NCBI RefSeq assembly: GCF_014217545.1
Contig: NZ_CP043178.1
Coordinates: forward strand, 248,001 to 312,000
Direction of reading: 5' to 3'
DNA length: 64,000 nucleotides
Origin: Pseudarthrobacter sp. NBSH8
GTDB taxonomy: Bacteria > Actinomycetota > Actinomycetes > Actinomycetales > Micrococcaceae
Shown here: one piece after another, positions 57,023 to 64,000 of the stretch
Position numbering within the stretch: the first letter of the stretch is position 1
How the letters are laid out: each line of letters begins with the position of its first letter
Translations under genes and position numbers: made by a program
Notes under the pieces: model-generated
What the model was told of the DNA's origin: nothing
Databases searched by the model: none
Seen by the model: only the letters and a program-made list of their open reading frames with translations

Positions 57023-58636
57023 GTGTCCCAAGATGTCCTTAGCCCCGCCCGGGTCAACGAGATTCACAAACAGGCGGCCCGGCGTCGGACGTTTGCTGTT
57101 ATCTCGCACCCTGACGCTGGCAAGTCCACGCTCACCGAGGCTCTGGCACTGCACGCGAAGGTGATCGGCACGGCCGGCGCCTCCAGCGGCAAGGCCAACC
57201 GCAAGGAAACGGTTTCGGACTGGATGCAGATGGAGAAGGACCGCGGCATCTCCATCAGCTCCGCCGCCCTCCAGTTCTCCTACCGGGACACCGTCATCAA
57301 CCTGCTTGACACCCCCGGCCACGCGGACTTCTCCGAGGATACCTACCGCGTCCTGGCCGCCGTCGACTGCGCAGTGATGCTCGTGGACGCCGCCAAGGGC
57401 CTCGAAACGCAGACCATGAAGCTGTTTGAAGTCTGTAAGGCGCGAAACCTGCCCATCATCACCGTGATCAACAAGTGGGACCGGCCGGGCCTGGACGCAC
57501 TGGCGCTGATGGACGAGCTCACCGAGCGCACCGGCCTCCAGCCCATGCCGCTGACCTGGGCCGTGGGAATCTCCGGTGACTTCCGCGGCGTCTGGGACCT
57601 CCGCCAGGACCGCTTCGCCCGCTTCCAGCGCAACAATTCCGGCGCCAACATCGCCCTGACCGAGTACTTCACGCCCGAAGAGGCAGCGGAGACGCAGGGC
57701 AGCAACTGGACCGACGCCGTGGACGAGGCCGGCCTGGTCATCGAGTCCAACCTCGAATTCGACGTCGAAGCCTTCCATGCGGGCACCGCCACCCCCATCC
57801 TTTTCAGCTCCGCCGCCCTGAACTTCGGCGTGAAGGAACTGCTGGACGCCCTGGTGGACTTCGCGCCGCACGCCGCCCCCCGGCCCGACGTCGAGGGCAG
57901 CCCGCGCCCGGTCGAATCGTCCTTCTCCGGCTTTGTCTTCAAGGTCCAGGCCGGCATGAACAGGGCCCACCGCGACCATGTGGCCTTCATCCGCGTCTGT
58001 TCCGGAGTTTTTGAACGCGGCATGGTGGTCACCCAGACCCGCACCGGAAAGTCATTCGCCACCAAGTACGCCCAGCAGGTCTTCGGCCGCGAACGCGAGG
58101 TCATCGACGAGGCCTACCCCGGCGACGTCGTGGGACTGGTCAACGCCTCCACATTGCGCGTGGGCGACAGCCTGTTCCTCGAAGACGCGGTGGAGTACCC
58201 GGCCATCCCGCTGTTCGCCCCGGAACACTTCCAGGTGGCCCGGTCCAAGGACCCCAGCAAGTTCAAGAAGTTCCGCCGCGGCATCGAGCAGCTCGAGCAC
58301 GAGGGCGTCATCCAGGTGCTTCGCTCCGACGTCCGCGGCGACCAGGCGCCGGTGCTTGCCGCCGTCGGCCCCATGCAGTTCGAAGTGGTGGAGGACCGCA
58401 TGGCGCATGACTTCAGCGCGCCGATGCGGCTGGAACGCCTGCCGTACTCCATCGCCAGGATTTCGACGGCGGAGGCCATGCCCACGCTGGCCAACGTGCC
58501 CGGTGCCGAGGTGCTGTTGCGGTCCGACGGCGAATACCTTGCCTTGTTCAACGACGTCTGGGCCCTGCGCCGGATCGAGAAGAACCACCCCGATCTGACC
58601 CTCGTGCCCATCGGCACCCACAACCCCGCAAAGTAG
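57023..58636 (+). CDS. prfC: Peptide chain release factor 3
   Basis: GTPase that ejects RF1 and RF2 after termination. G1 is ISHPDAGKSTLTEAL, the switch region reads MQMEKDRGISISSAALQF, G3 is DTPGHADFSEDTYR, and G4 is NKWDR. The length is 537 residues from the GTG at 57023; GAAAG upstream is weak. The EF-Tu-like domains 2 and 3 follow. The FabF-like gene follows six bases after its stop. Confidence 0.95.
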   Translation: MSQDVLSPARVNEIHKQAARRRTFAVISHPDAGKSTLTEALALHAKVIGTAGASSGKANRKETVSDWMQMEKDRGISISSAALQFSYRDTVINLLDTPGHADFSEDTYRVLAAVDCAVMLVDAAKGLETQTMKLFEVCKARNLPIITVINKWDRPGLDALALMDELTERTGLQPMPLTWAVGISGDFRGVWDLRQDRFARFQRNNSGANIALTEYFTPEEAAETQGSNWTDAVDEAGLVIESNLEFDVEAFHAGTATPILFSSAALNFGVKELLDALVDFAPHAAPRPDVEGSPRPVESSFSGFVFKVQAGMNRAHRDHVAFIRVCSGVFERGMVVTQTRTGKSFATKYAQQVFGREREVIDEAYPGDVVGLVNASTLRVGDSLFLEDAVEYPAIPLFAPEHFQVARSKDPSKFKKFRRGIEQLEHEGVIQVLRSDVRGDQAPVLAAVGPMQFEVVEDRMAHDFSAPMRLERLPYSIARISTAEAMPTLANVPGAEVLLRSDGEYLALFNDVWALRRIEKNHPDLTLVPIGTHNPAK

Positions 58637-58642
58637 CGTTCA

Positions 58643-59872
58643 ATGTCTGCAGACCAACCCCGCGCGCTGATCACCGGCGTCGGCACCATCAACCCGCTCG
58701 GATCCACTATGGCCGAAACCTGGACCGGCCTGCTGGCGGGGCAGTCCGGCATCGCCGCGCTGGATCAGGAGTGGGCGGAGCAGCTGCCCGTGCGCATGGC
58801 CGGACAGGTCACCGCGGACCTTTCGGAGCACCTCACAACGCGCGAGCTGAAGAGGATGGACCGGTGCGGGCAACTGGCGCTGGTGGCTGCCCGGGAAGCC
58901 TGGCAGCAGGCAGGGGCGCCCGACGTCGACCCCGAACGGTTCGCCGTGGTGATCGGCTCCGCCTATGGCGGCCTCGGCTCCACCCTCGAACAGGACCGTG
59001 CGCTCGCCAGCGGCGGCCCGCGCCGGGTCTCGCCGCACACCCTCACCCGGCTGATGGTCAACGGCCCCGCGGCCTGGGTCTCCATTGACCTCGGCGCCCG
59101 CGGCGGAGCCCGGACCCCGGTCAGCGCGTGCGCGTCCGGCGCGGAAGCAATTGTCCAGGGCGCCGAAATGATCCGCTCCGGAGCGGCCGACGTCGTGATT
59201 GCCGGCGGCGTGGACGCATCCGTCAACGACCTGGTGATCACCGGGTTCTCCCAGATCCGGGCACTCTCCACGCGCAACAGCGAACCCCAGCTAGCCTCGC
59301 GCCCGTTCGACGGCGGCCGCGACGGCTTTGTCCTCGCAGAAGGCGCCGGCATTGTGGTGCTTGAGAGTGAGGCCCACGCCCGGGCGCGCGGCGCCGTTGT
59401 CCTCGGCGCAGTGGCCGGCGGGGCGGTAACCTCGGACGCCAACGACATCGTGGCCGCGGACCCCGCCATGCAGCGAAGGGTCATGCAGAAGGCCCTGGCC
59501 TCGGCCGGAATGCAGGCTTCGGAAATCGGCTTCGTTCACGCCCACGCCACCTCCACCCCGGTAGGGGACCGGCTCGAGGCACAGGCCATCAACGCCATTT
59601 TCGGTGCAGACGTGCCCGTGACTTCCACCAAGGGCCACACCGGCCACCTGCTGGGCGGCGCCGGTGCGCTCGCCGCGGTTGTGGTGGTCCAGGCCCTGCA
59701 GACCGGACAGCTGCCCGGAACGGCGAACGTCGAGGCGCTGGACCCCGAAGTGGACCTCAACGTCGTGACGGACATGGTCCATACGCTGGTGCCGGGCTCC
59801 GCCCCTGCCGGCCTGGTGAACGCTTTTGGCTTCGGCGGACACAGCGTTGCCCTGGTGATCACGGCCAGCTAG
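58643..59872 (+). CDS. Beta-ketoacyl-[acyl-carrier-protein] synthase (FabF-like)
   Basis: Condensing enzyme of the thiolase fold, 409 residues. The catalytic Cys lies in PVSACASGAEAI, the first His in HAHATSTPVGDRLEA, and the second His in TKGHTGHLLGGAGAL. Such KASII enzymes elongate acyl chains with malonyl-ACP. No acyl carrier protein, FabD or FabH is nearby, so it is either the housekeeping FabF separated from its set or a specialised synthase. It is probably co-transcribed with prfC, an unexpected pairing. Confidence 0.88.
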   Translation: MSADQPRALITGVGTINPLGSTMAETWTGLLAGQSGIAALDQEWAEQLPVRMAGQVTADLSEHLTTRELKRMDRCGQLALVAAREAWQQAGAPDVDPERFAVVIGSAYGGLGSTLEQDRALASGGPRRVSPHTLTRLMVNGPAAWVSIDLGARGGARTPVSACASGAEAIVQGAEMIRSGAADVVIAGGVDASVNDLVITGFSQIRALSTRNSEPQLASRPFDGGRDGFVLAEGAGIVVLESEAHARARGAVVLGAVAGGAVTSDANDIVAADPAMQRRVMQKALASAGMQASEIGFVHAHATSTPVGDRLEAQAINAIFGADVPVTSTKGHTGHLLGGAGALAAVVVVQALQTGQLPGTANVEALDPEVDLNVVTDMVHTLVPGSAPAGLVNAFGFGGHSVALVITAS

Positions 59873-59906
59873 CAGCAAGGTCCCAGGGGAAGCGACGCCT
59901 GGGCAG

Positions 59907-61580
59907 CTAGCAGGCAGGCAGGATGAACGTGGCCGTGGTGCCCTCGTCCGGGGCGCTGGTGAGGCTCAGGGAACCGCCGTGCCCTTCGATGATGGCTCTG
60001 CTGACCGGCAGGCCCAGTCCCGCTCCTGGGATGGCTGTCGCGCGTGACCGCGCCGAGCGGAAGAACTTTTTGAATGCCTGCTCCTGGTCTTCCGCGCTCA
60101 TGCCGACGCCCGGGTCCGTGATGGAACAGACAAGGTCCGTTCCGGTCCTGTGAGCGTTGACGGTGATTCGGCCGCCGCCAGGGGAGTATTTGATCGCATT
60201 CGAAAGCAGGTTGCCCACTACCTGGCGCATCCGGGCGGGGTCCATGTGGGTTGCCAATGGCTGCTCGGCCTCAAGCACCAGCTCCAGACCCCGGTCGGCC
60301 GCCTGGGGGAACGTGGAATCCACCACGTCCGCGAGGAGGCGGGCGAGGTCCGCCTCCTGCAGCGACAAGTCCACCTGTTCCGAGGCCACGGCAATCAGGT
60401 CGTTCACGAGCCCCAGGAGGTGGGTGGCATTGCGGTGCATCACGCGTAGTTCGGTCTCGATCGCCTCGTGGCCGGGCTCGTCCAAGACAAGTTCCAGGTA
60501 GCCGAGGATGGACGTCAGCGGGGTGCGAAGTTCGTGGGAAACGGTGCCGACGAAGTTATCCTTGGCGGCCAATGCAGTGATCAGCGCGGTCACATCCACG
60601 AACGTTATGACACCGCCGCTGCGCACGCCGTCCCGGGAGCGGATGACATGCGCGCCCACGGAGTACGCACGTTGTTCCTGTCCCTCGCCTGTCCACAGTA
60701 GTTCGTCCGTAAATACGTCGCCGCGTGTCACACGGGCGACGGGCAGCATGCGGGGCGGCACCGGAGTAGCGCGATCGCTCTGCAGCACACACGTCCCGGT
60801 GTCCCCATCAGCCAGTCCTGCAAGTCTGGGATCCGCGCGTATGGCCCGGTTAGTCAGTACGTTGTTCCCCTCAGGGTCGACTACCCAGACGCCCACTCCC
60901 ACCGCGCCGAGAACGGCGTCCAGGAGCCGCTGGCGGTCCAAGCTTTCGGCCAGTGTTTCCGCCAGGGCCTGATCTTTCTTCAGCAAGGCTTTGCGCTGCC
61001 GGTGGAGTATCCCGGACACGATATGGGCGGAGACGGCAATGGCGGACAGCACCAGGGGAAGGAAAATGGTCCGGATCATCGATCCCCGGGTCGGTTCGGA
61101 GCCGAAGACCGCGGCCGGGATGACGGTGCTGAGGACTGTCACCAAAATGGCCAGGACCACCCTGGCGCGCTGGCGACCCGAAGACAGCCAGATCACCGGA
61201 AAAACAAGCATCAGGCTCAGTATGTTGAAGTCGGGGCCGCCTGCTTGACGCGTGAAGCCTATGGTGAAGCAATCAAGAACCGGAATGGCGATAAACGCAC
61301 CGGCGGGCAGCCTTTCCCACGGGATGGCCACGCAGGCGGCGAAGATGGCCGAATGCGCCAGTAACGCAAGCCTGAAGCGTTCGTCCGCCAGGGTGGCGGG
61401 ACTGAATATTCCGGCGGCCACGACGACGAGCGCCACCGTGACGGTGAGCGGAAGTTGGCTCATCACCACAAGGCCCCGGGCCCCAAGGCCCCCGAAGAAC
61501 GCGTCCATTCTCCCGGCGAAAAAACTGTACTCCGCCGACTCGTCGCGGAAGAATCCGCCTGCTTGTAATTGATTAGTCAC
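59907..61580 (-). CDS. Membrane sensor histidine kinase without an adjacent regulator
   Basis: 557 residues. The N-terminal about 190 residues contain several membrane helices (LVVMSQLPLTVTVALVVVAAGIF, LALLAHSAIFAACVAIP and later ones). A coiled-coil linker and a PAS-like segment (LDAVLGAVGVGVWVVDPEGNNVLTNRAIRAD) lead to the HisKA domain, with phosphorylated His in NFVGTVSHELRTPLTSILGY (about residue 346), and an HATPase domain with N, G1 DPGVGMSAEDQ and GAGLGLPVSRAIIEGHGG boxes. No response regulator lies within 1 kb, so it is an orphan or signals elsewhere. Confidence 0.92.
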   Translation of the reverse strand: MTNQLQAGGFFRDESAEYSFFAGRMDAFFGGLGARGLVVMSQLPLTVTVALVVVAAGIFSPATLADERFRLALLAHSAIFAACVAIPWERLPAGAFIAIPVLDCFTIGFTRQAGGPDFNILSLMLVFPVIWLSSGRQRARVVLAILVTVLSTVIPAAVFGSEPTRGSMIRTIFLPLVLSAIAVSAHIVSGILHRQRKALLKKDQALAETLAESLDRQRLLDAVLGAVGVGVWVVDPEGNNVLTNRAIRADPRLAGLADGDTGTCVLQSDRATPVPPRMLPVARVTRGDVFTDELLWTGEGQEQRAYSVGAHVIRSRDGVRSGGVITFVDVTALITALAAKDNFVGTVSHELRTPLTSILGYLELVLDEPGHEAIETELRVMHRNATHLLGLVNDLIAVASEQVDLSLQEADLARLLADVVDSTFPQAADRGLELVLEAEQPLATHMDPARMRQVVGNLLSNAIKYSPGGGRITVNAHRTGTDLVCSITDPGVGMSAEDQEQAFKKFFRSARSRATAIPGAGLGLPVSRAIIEGHGGSLSLTSAPDEGTTATFILPAC

Positions 61581-61683
61581 TCCGGCCCCCCCAGGCGCAT
61601 CAATAACATCCTCCAGCCTGCTGAAGGTCGTTCCGCCAGCCTAGCGCTTGGCTCCCGCAGGAGCGCAGTACTACGTCAGCGGA

Positions 61684-63057
61684 TTACCCGATCAGCAGGC
61701 TCAACGCCTCCGTCAGATGTTCCACCTCGCGCACGGAGAAGCCCGCCGGGACAGGGCCGGGCCCGTTGTGGCTGGCCGGGACCACGGCGTGGGTGAAGCC
61801 CAGCCGGTGTGCTTCCTGGATGCGCTGGTTGATGCCGGGCACGGGCCGGACCTCGCCCGCCAGGCCCACCTCGCCGAACGCGATCAGCCTGACGGGCAGG
61901 GGTTTGCGCGCCTTCGCGGACGCGACCGCCAAGGCAACGGCGAGGTCAGTGGCCGGTTCGCTGAGCTTCACGCCACCCACCGTGGCCACGTAGGAATCGT
62001 CCTTGTGCAGCAGGCAGCCGGCACGCTGCTGCAGCACCGCCAGGAGCATGGACACCCGTGAACTGTCCAGGCCGCTGGTGGCCCGGCGCGGCTGAGAGTT
62101 GGCGCTCTCGGCAAGCAGCGACTGCACCTCGGCCAGCAAAGGCCGCCGCCCTTCCATGGTCACGGTGATGCAGGTGCCGGAGACAGGTTCCTTGGTGCGG
62201 CTGACGAACAGCCCGCTGGGGTCCGTGAGCCCTTCGATGCCGTTCTCATTCAGGTCAAAACAGCCCACATCGTCCGTGGGCCCGTACCGGTTCTTCACCG
62301 CGCGCAGCATCCGGAGCCGGGAATGCCGCTCGCCTTCGAACTGGCACACCACGTCCACCAGGTGTTCGAGCAGCCGCGGCCCCGCGATGGACCCGTCCTT
62401 CGTCACGTGCCCCACCAGCAACGTGGTCATGTTCCGCCGCTTCGCAGCCGCGATGAGGGACGCCGCCACCTCACGCACCTGCGAGACACCGCCGGCGCTG
62501 CCGTCCACGTCAGCGCTGCTGAGCGTCTGGACCGAGTCCACAATCAGCAGCCTCGGCTCGATTTTCTCCACCTGCCCCAGGGCCTGCCCCAGGTCAGTTT
62601 CGGCGGACAGGTACAGGGAGTCCGCGACGGCGTCGATCCGTTCGGCGCGCAGCTTCACCTGCGCGGCGGATTCCTCGCCCGTGACATACAGGACATCCTG
62701 GGCGGTGCGGGCGAACTTGGCCGCGACGTCCAGCAGGAGGGTGGACTTGCCCACGCCGGGTTCCCCGGCAAGTAGGATGACCGCACCCGGGACCAAGCCA
62801 CCGCCCAGTACGCGGTCCAGCTCGTCCACGCCGGTAGGCAGGAAAGCCGCCGTGGTGGCATCCACCTCGGCAATCCGGCGGGCCGGCTCCAGAACTGTTG
62901 TTGCCGCCGTCGTACGCGCTACAGCGGCACCGGTCTCCTCAACCGTCCCCCACGCCTGGCACTCGCCGCAGCGTCCCACCCACTTGACCGTGGTCCAGCC
63001 GCATTCGGCGCACTTATAAGCCGGCGCTTTGGACGCCCGGGAAGTCTTTGTTGCCAT
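61684..63057 (-). CDS. radA: DNA repair protein RadA (Sms)
   Basis: RecA-like branch-migration ATPase in recombination. The N-terminal zinc finger has Cys16, Cys19, Cys30 and Cys33 (KCAEC, GRCGEC). Walker A is GEPGVGKSTLLLDVA near residue 97, the RadA motif reads KNRYGPTDDVG, and the Lon-like C-terminal domain has LLAVLQQRAGCLL and later GEVGLAGEVRPV. 457 residues from the ATG at 63057. A longer frame to 63087 lacks support. Confidence 0.96.
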   Translation of the reverse strand: MATKTSRASKAPAYKCAECGWTTVKWVGRCGECQAWGTVEETGAAVARTTAATTVLEPARRIAEVDATTAAFLPTGVDELDRVLGGGLVPGAVILLAGEPGVGKSTLLLDVAAKFARTAQDVLYVTGEESAAQVKLRAERIDAVADSLYLSAETDLGQALGQVEKIEPRLLIVDSVQTLSSADVDGSAGGVSQVREVAASLIAAAKRRNMTTLLVGHVTKDGSIAGPRLLEHLVDVVCQFEGERHSRLRMLRAVKNRYGPTDDVGCFDLNENGIEGLTDPSGLFVSRTKEPVSGTCITVTMEGRRPLLAEVQSLLAESANSQPRRATSGLDSSRVSMLLAVLQQRAGCLLHKDDSYVATVGGVKLSEPATDLAVALAVASAKARKPLPVRLIAFGEVGLAGEVRPVPGINQRIQEAHRLGFTHAVVPASHNGPGPVPAGFSVREVEHLTEALSLLIG

Positions 63058-63108
63058 GGGTTCCACCCTACTGGCGGGCACCGACAATCCTCCCCACCTG
63101 CCCCCTAA

Positions 63109-63149
63109 CCTCGCAAGCTCGGCCAGGGAACCCTGCAGGCGTGGGCCCA
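63109..63149. repeat. Inverted third copy of the 57 bp unit, 41 bases
   Basis: Read on the minus strand, this stretch matches the first 41 bases of the unit at 55469 with one substitution (CGCCT instead of CGCCG). It lies between the FUSC gene's stop and the radA start. Orientation is opposite to the tandem pair, so the two sites bracket a 7.6 kb block holding disA, prfC, the FabF-like gene, the histidine kinase and radA. Confidence 0.9.
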
Positions 63150-63162
63150 GCCCGTCGGCCCG

Positions 63163-64000
63163 CTACAAGCCTGGCAGCACGTCCCTCGCCTCGATCGGAT
63201 CCATGCCCGTGGCCTCCAGGAGGTCCACCATCAGCGGCCGGAACAGCATCACCACAGTCTCACCCTCGAGCCGCTGGACTTCCAGCAGCCTCGGGTGCAG
63301 CCGCAGCGCAACCTCGCTGAAGTCCTGCCGGGCGGTCCGCAGATGGGCGCGCCGCGCGCCGTCGTGCGTCTCGGCAAGGCCCAGCGAGAGTTCATCAATC
63401 GCAGCCGCCGTATCCTCCAGCACCTCTGCAATGTTCTCGGTTGCCTCATCGGACAGTGCGGCATGGTTGATGGCGCTGGTCAGCCGCCGTGCGAAGACGC
63501 GGCTGTTCCTGAGCGCAAGGTCGATGGAGTCCAGTGACTGCTTGAGCCGGTCCAACTCGTCGCGGTGCCGGCGGTGGGCCGGCGCGAGCGTGGCCACCTC
63601 GCCGGAAGCGCGGAGGGAGTGGCGCATCGCGTCCACCAGCGGCTGGCAGTTCCGGCCGCGGATCAGCGCGTGCCACGCCTGGGTGGAGTCGCTGTTGCTC
63701 AGTGCGGAGGCGCATTCCCGCAGTACCTCGGCCAGTTCGTGGAGCAGCTTCCGTACATCCTTGCGGGGCTCCCGGCGCGGATCCTTCGGAATCAGGATGG
63801 TCACCAGGAGCGCAAACACCCCGCCAACAATGGCGTCAATGCTGCGGGTGAACGGCCCGCCGTCCGGCGCCGGCAGCAGTACCACCAGCAAGGATTGCAG
63901 CCCCAGTTGCGTGGTGAAGATGTTGCCGCTGTCCAGGAAGCGGGCCAGCAGGATGGAGAACAGAAGGACGACGGCGGCCTGCCAGATGCCGCTGCCCAGC
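63163..64000 (-). CDS. FUSC/aromatic-acid-exporter-family membrane protein (N-terminus outside the window)
   Basis: The frame remains open to the window edge, so the protein is longer than what is seen. The visible part has helices (QAAVVLLFSILLARF, SLLVVLLP and the RSIDAIVGGVFALLVTILIP segment), a Pro/Arg loop (PKDPRREPRKD) and a long cytoplasmic helical domain to the C-terminus. This order fits FUSC or DUF939-type exporters. Substrate unknown. The chosen end at 63163 is its stop. Confidence 0.8.
   Translation of the reverse strand, partial: LGSGIWQAAVVLLFSILLARFLDSGNIFTTQLGLQSLLVVLLPAPDGGPFTRSIDAIVGGVFALLVTILIPKDPRREPRKDVRKLLHELAEVLRECASALSNSDSTQAWHALIRGRNCQPLVDAMRHSLRASGEVATLAPAHRRHRDELDRLKQSLDSIDLALRNSRVFARRLTSAINHAALSDEATENIAEVLEDTAAAIDELSLGLAETHDGARRAHLRTARQDFSEVALRLHPRLLEVQRLEGETVVMLFRPLMVDLLEATGMDPIEARDVLPGL

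Overview
The window is high-GC DNA from an actinobacterium. Gene content and order fit the Micrococcaceae, most likely Arthrobacter or Pseudarthrobacter: lysS - small membrane gene - lsr2 - clpC; tilS - hpt - ftsH - folE - folP - folB - folK - DUF3180 - two PH-domain genes - DUF2520 - panC; many GTG starts; and GAF-ANTAR proteins. The genus call is inference; an actinobacterial chromosome is well supported. I see no rRNA, tRNA, CRISPR array, insertion sequence, prophage or replication origin.

Layout. 0-13 kb: the end of an ANTAR protein coupled to an SGNH hydrolase; a uracil permease divergent from a RutE-like reductase; pgm; a NERD protein; an amidase; a rhodanese; pheA; a lipid kinase-like gene; serS. 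13-24 kb: a HAD phosphatase, an HTH gene divergent from a phosphoketolase, a type-B carboxylesterase bracketed by two long palindromes, ppa, dacB, a zinc-metalloprotease-like gene, tilS and hpt. 24-26.3 kb: a LacI regulator and the deletion-scarred remnant of a GH32 fructan hydrolase, lying between hpt and ftsH. 26.4-35.4 kb: ftsH and a tightly packed folate / DUF3180 / PH / DUF2520 / panC run. 35.6-38.1 kb: accessory cluster of small unknown proteins around two tandem GAF-ANTAR genes. 38-43.3 kb: a TetR regulator, an MFS exporter and three tandem alpha/beta hydrolase paralogues. 43.3-48.6 kb: lysS, a small membrane protein, lsr2 and clpC. 48.6-52 kb: an ArgA-like acetyltransferase and the PTS-dependent dihydroxyacetone kinase operon dhaKLM. 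52-64 kb: envelope proteins (a lipoprotein, two DUF3592), mutY, disA, prfC, a FabF-like gene, an orphan histidine kinase, radA and the C-terminal part of a FUSC-type transporter.

Functional links visible in the layout: folate (folE-P-B-K) and pantothenate (panC) synthesis share one polarity; dhaK, dhaL and dhaM form a complete kinase and phosphotransfer set, with HPr fused to DhaM; genome-maintenance genes disA, mutY and radA cluster at the right end. Most of the window is ordinary housekeeping DNA. The unusual signal lies in non-coding repeats: three roughly 61-65 bp palindromes sharing arms ACGCGGGGTCAC, a 57 bp tandem repeat with a distant inverted third copy, and a 20 bp perfect hairpin embedded in partial copies. 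Other points worth follow-up are the ANTAR cluster flanked by two small paralogues, a perfect 24 bp palindrome upstream of lsr2, and several genes whose -10-like hexamer lies 6-9 bases before the start codon, suggesting leaderless transcripts.
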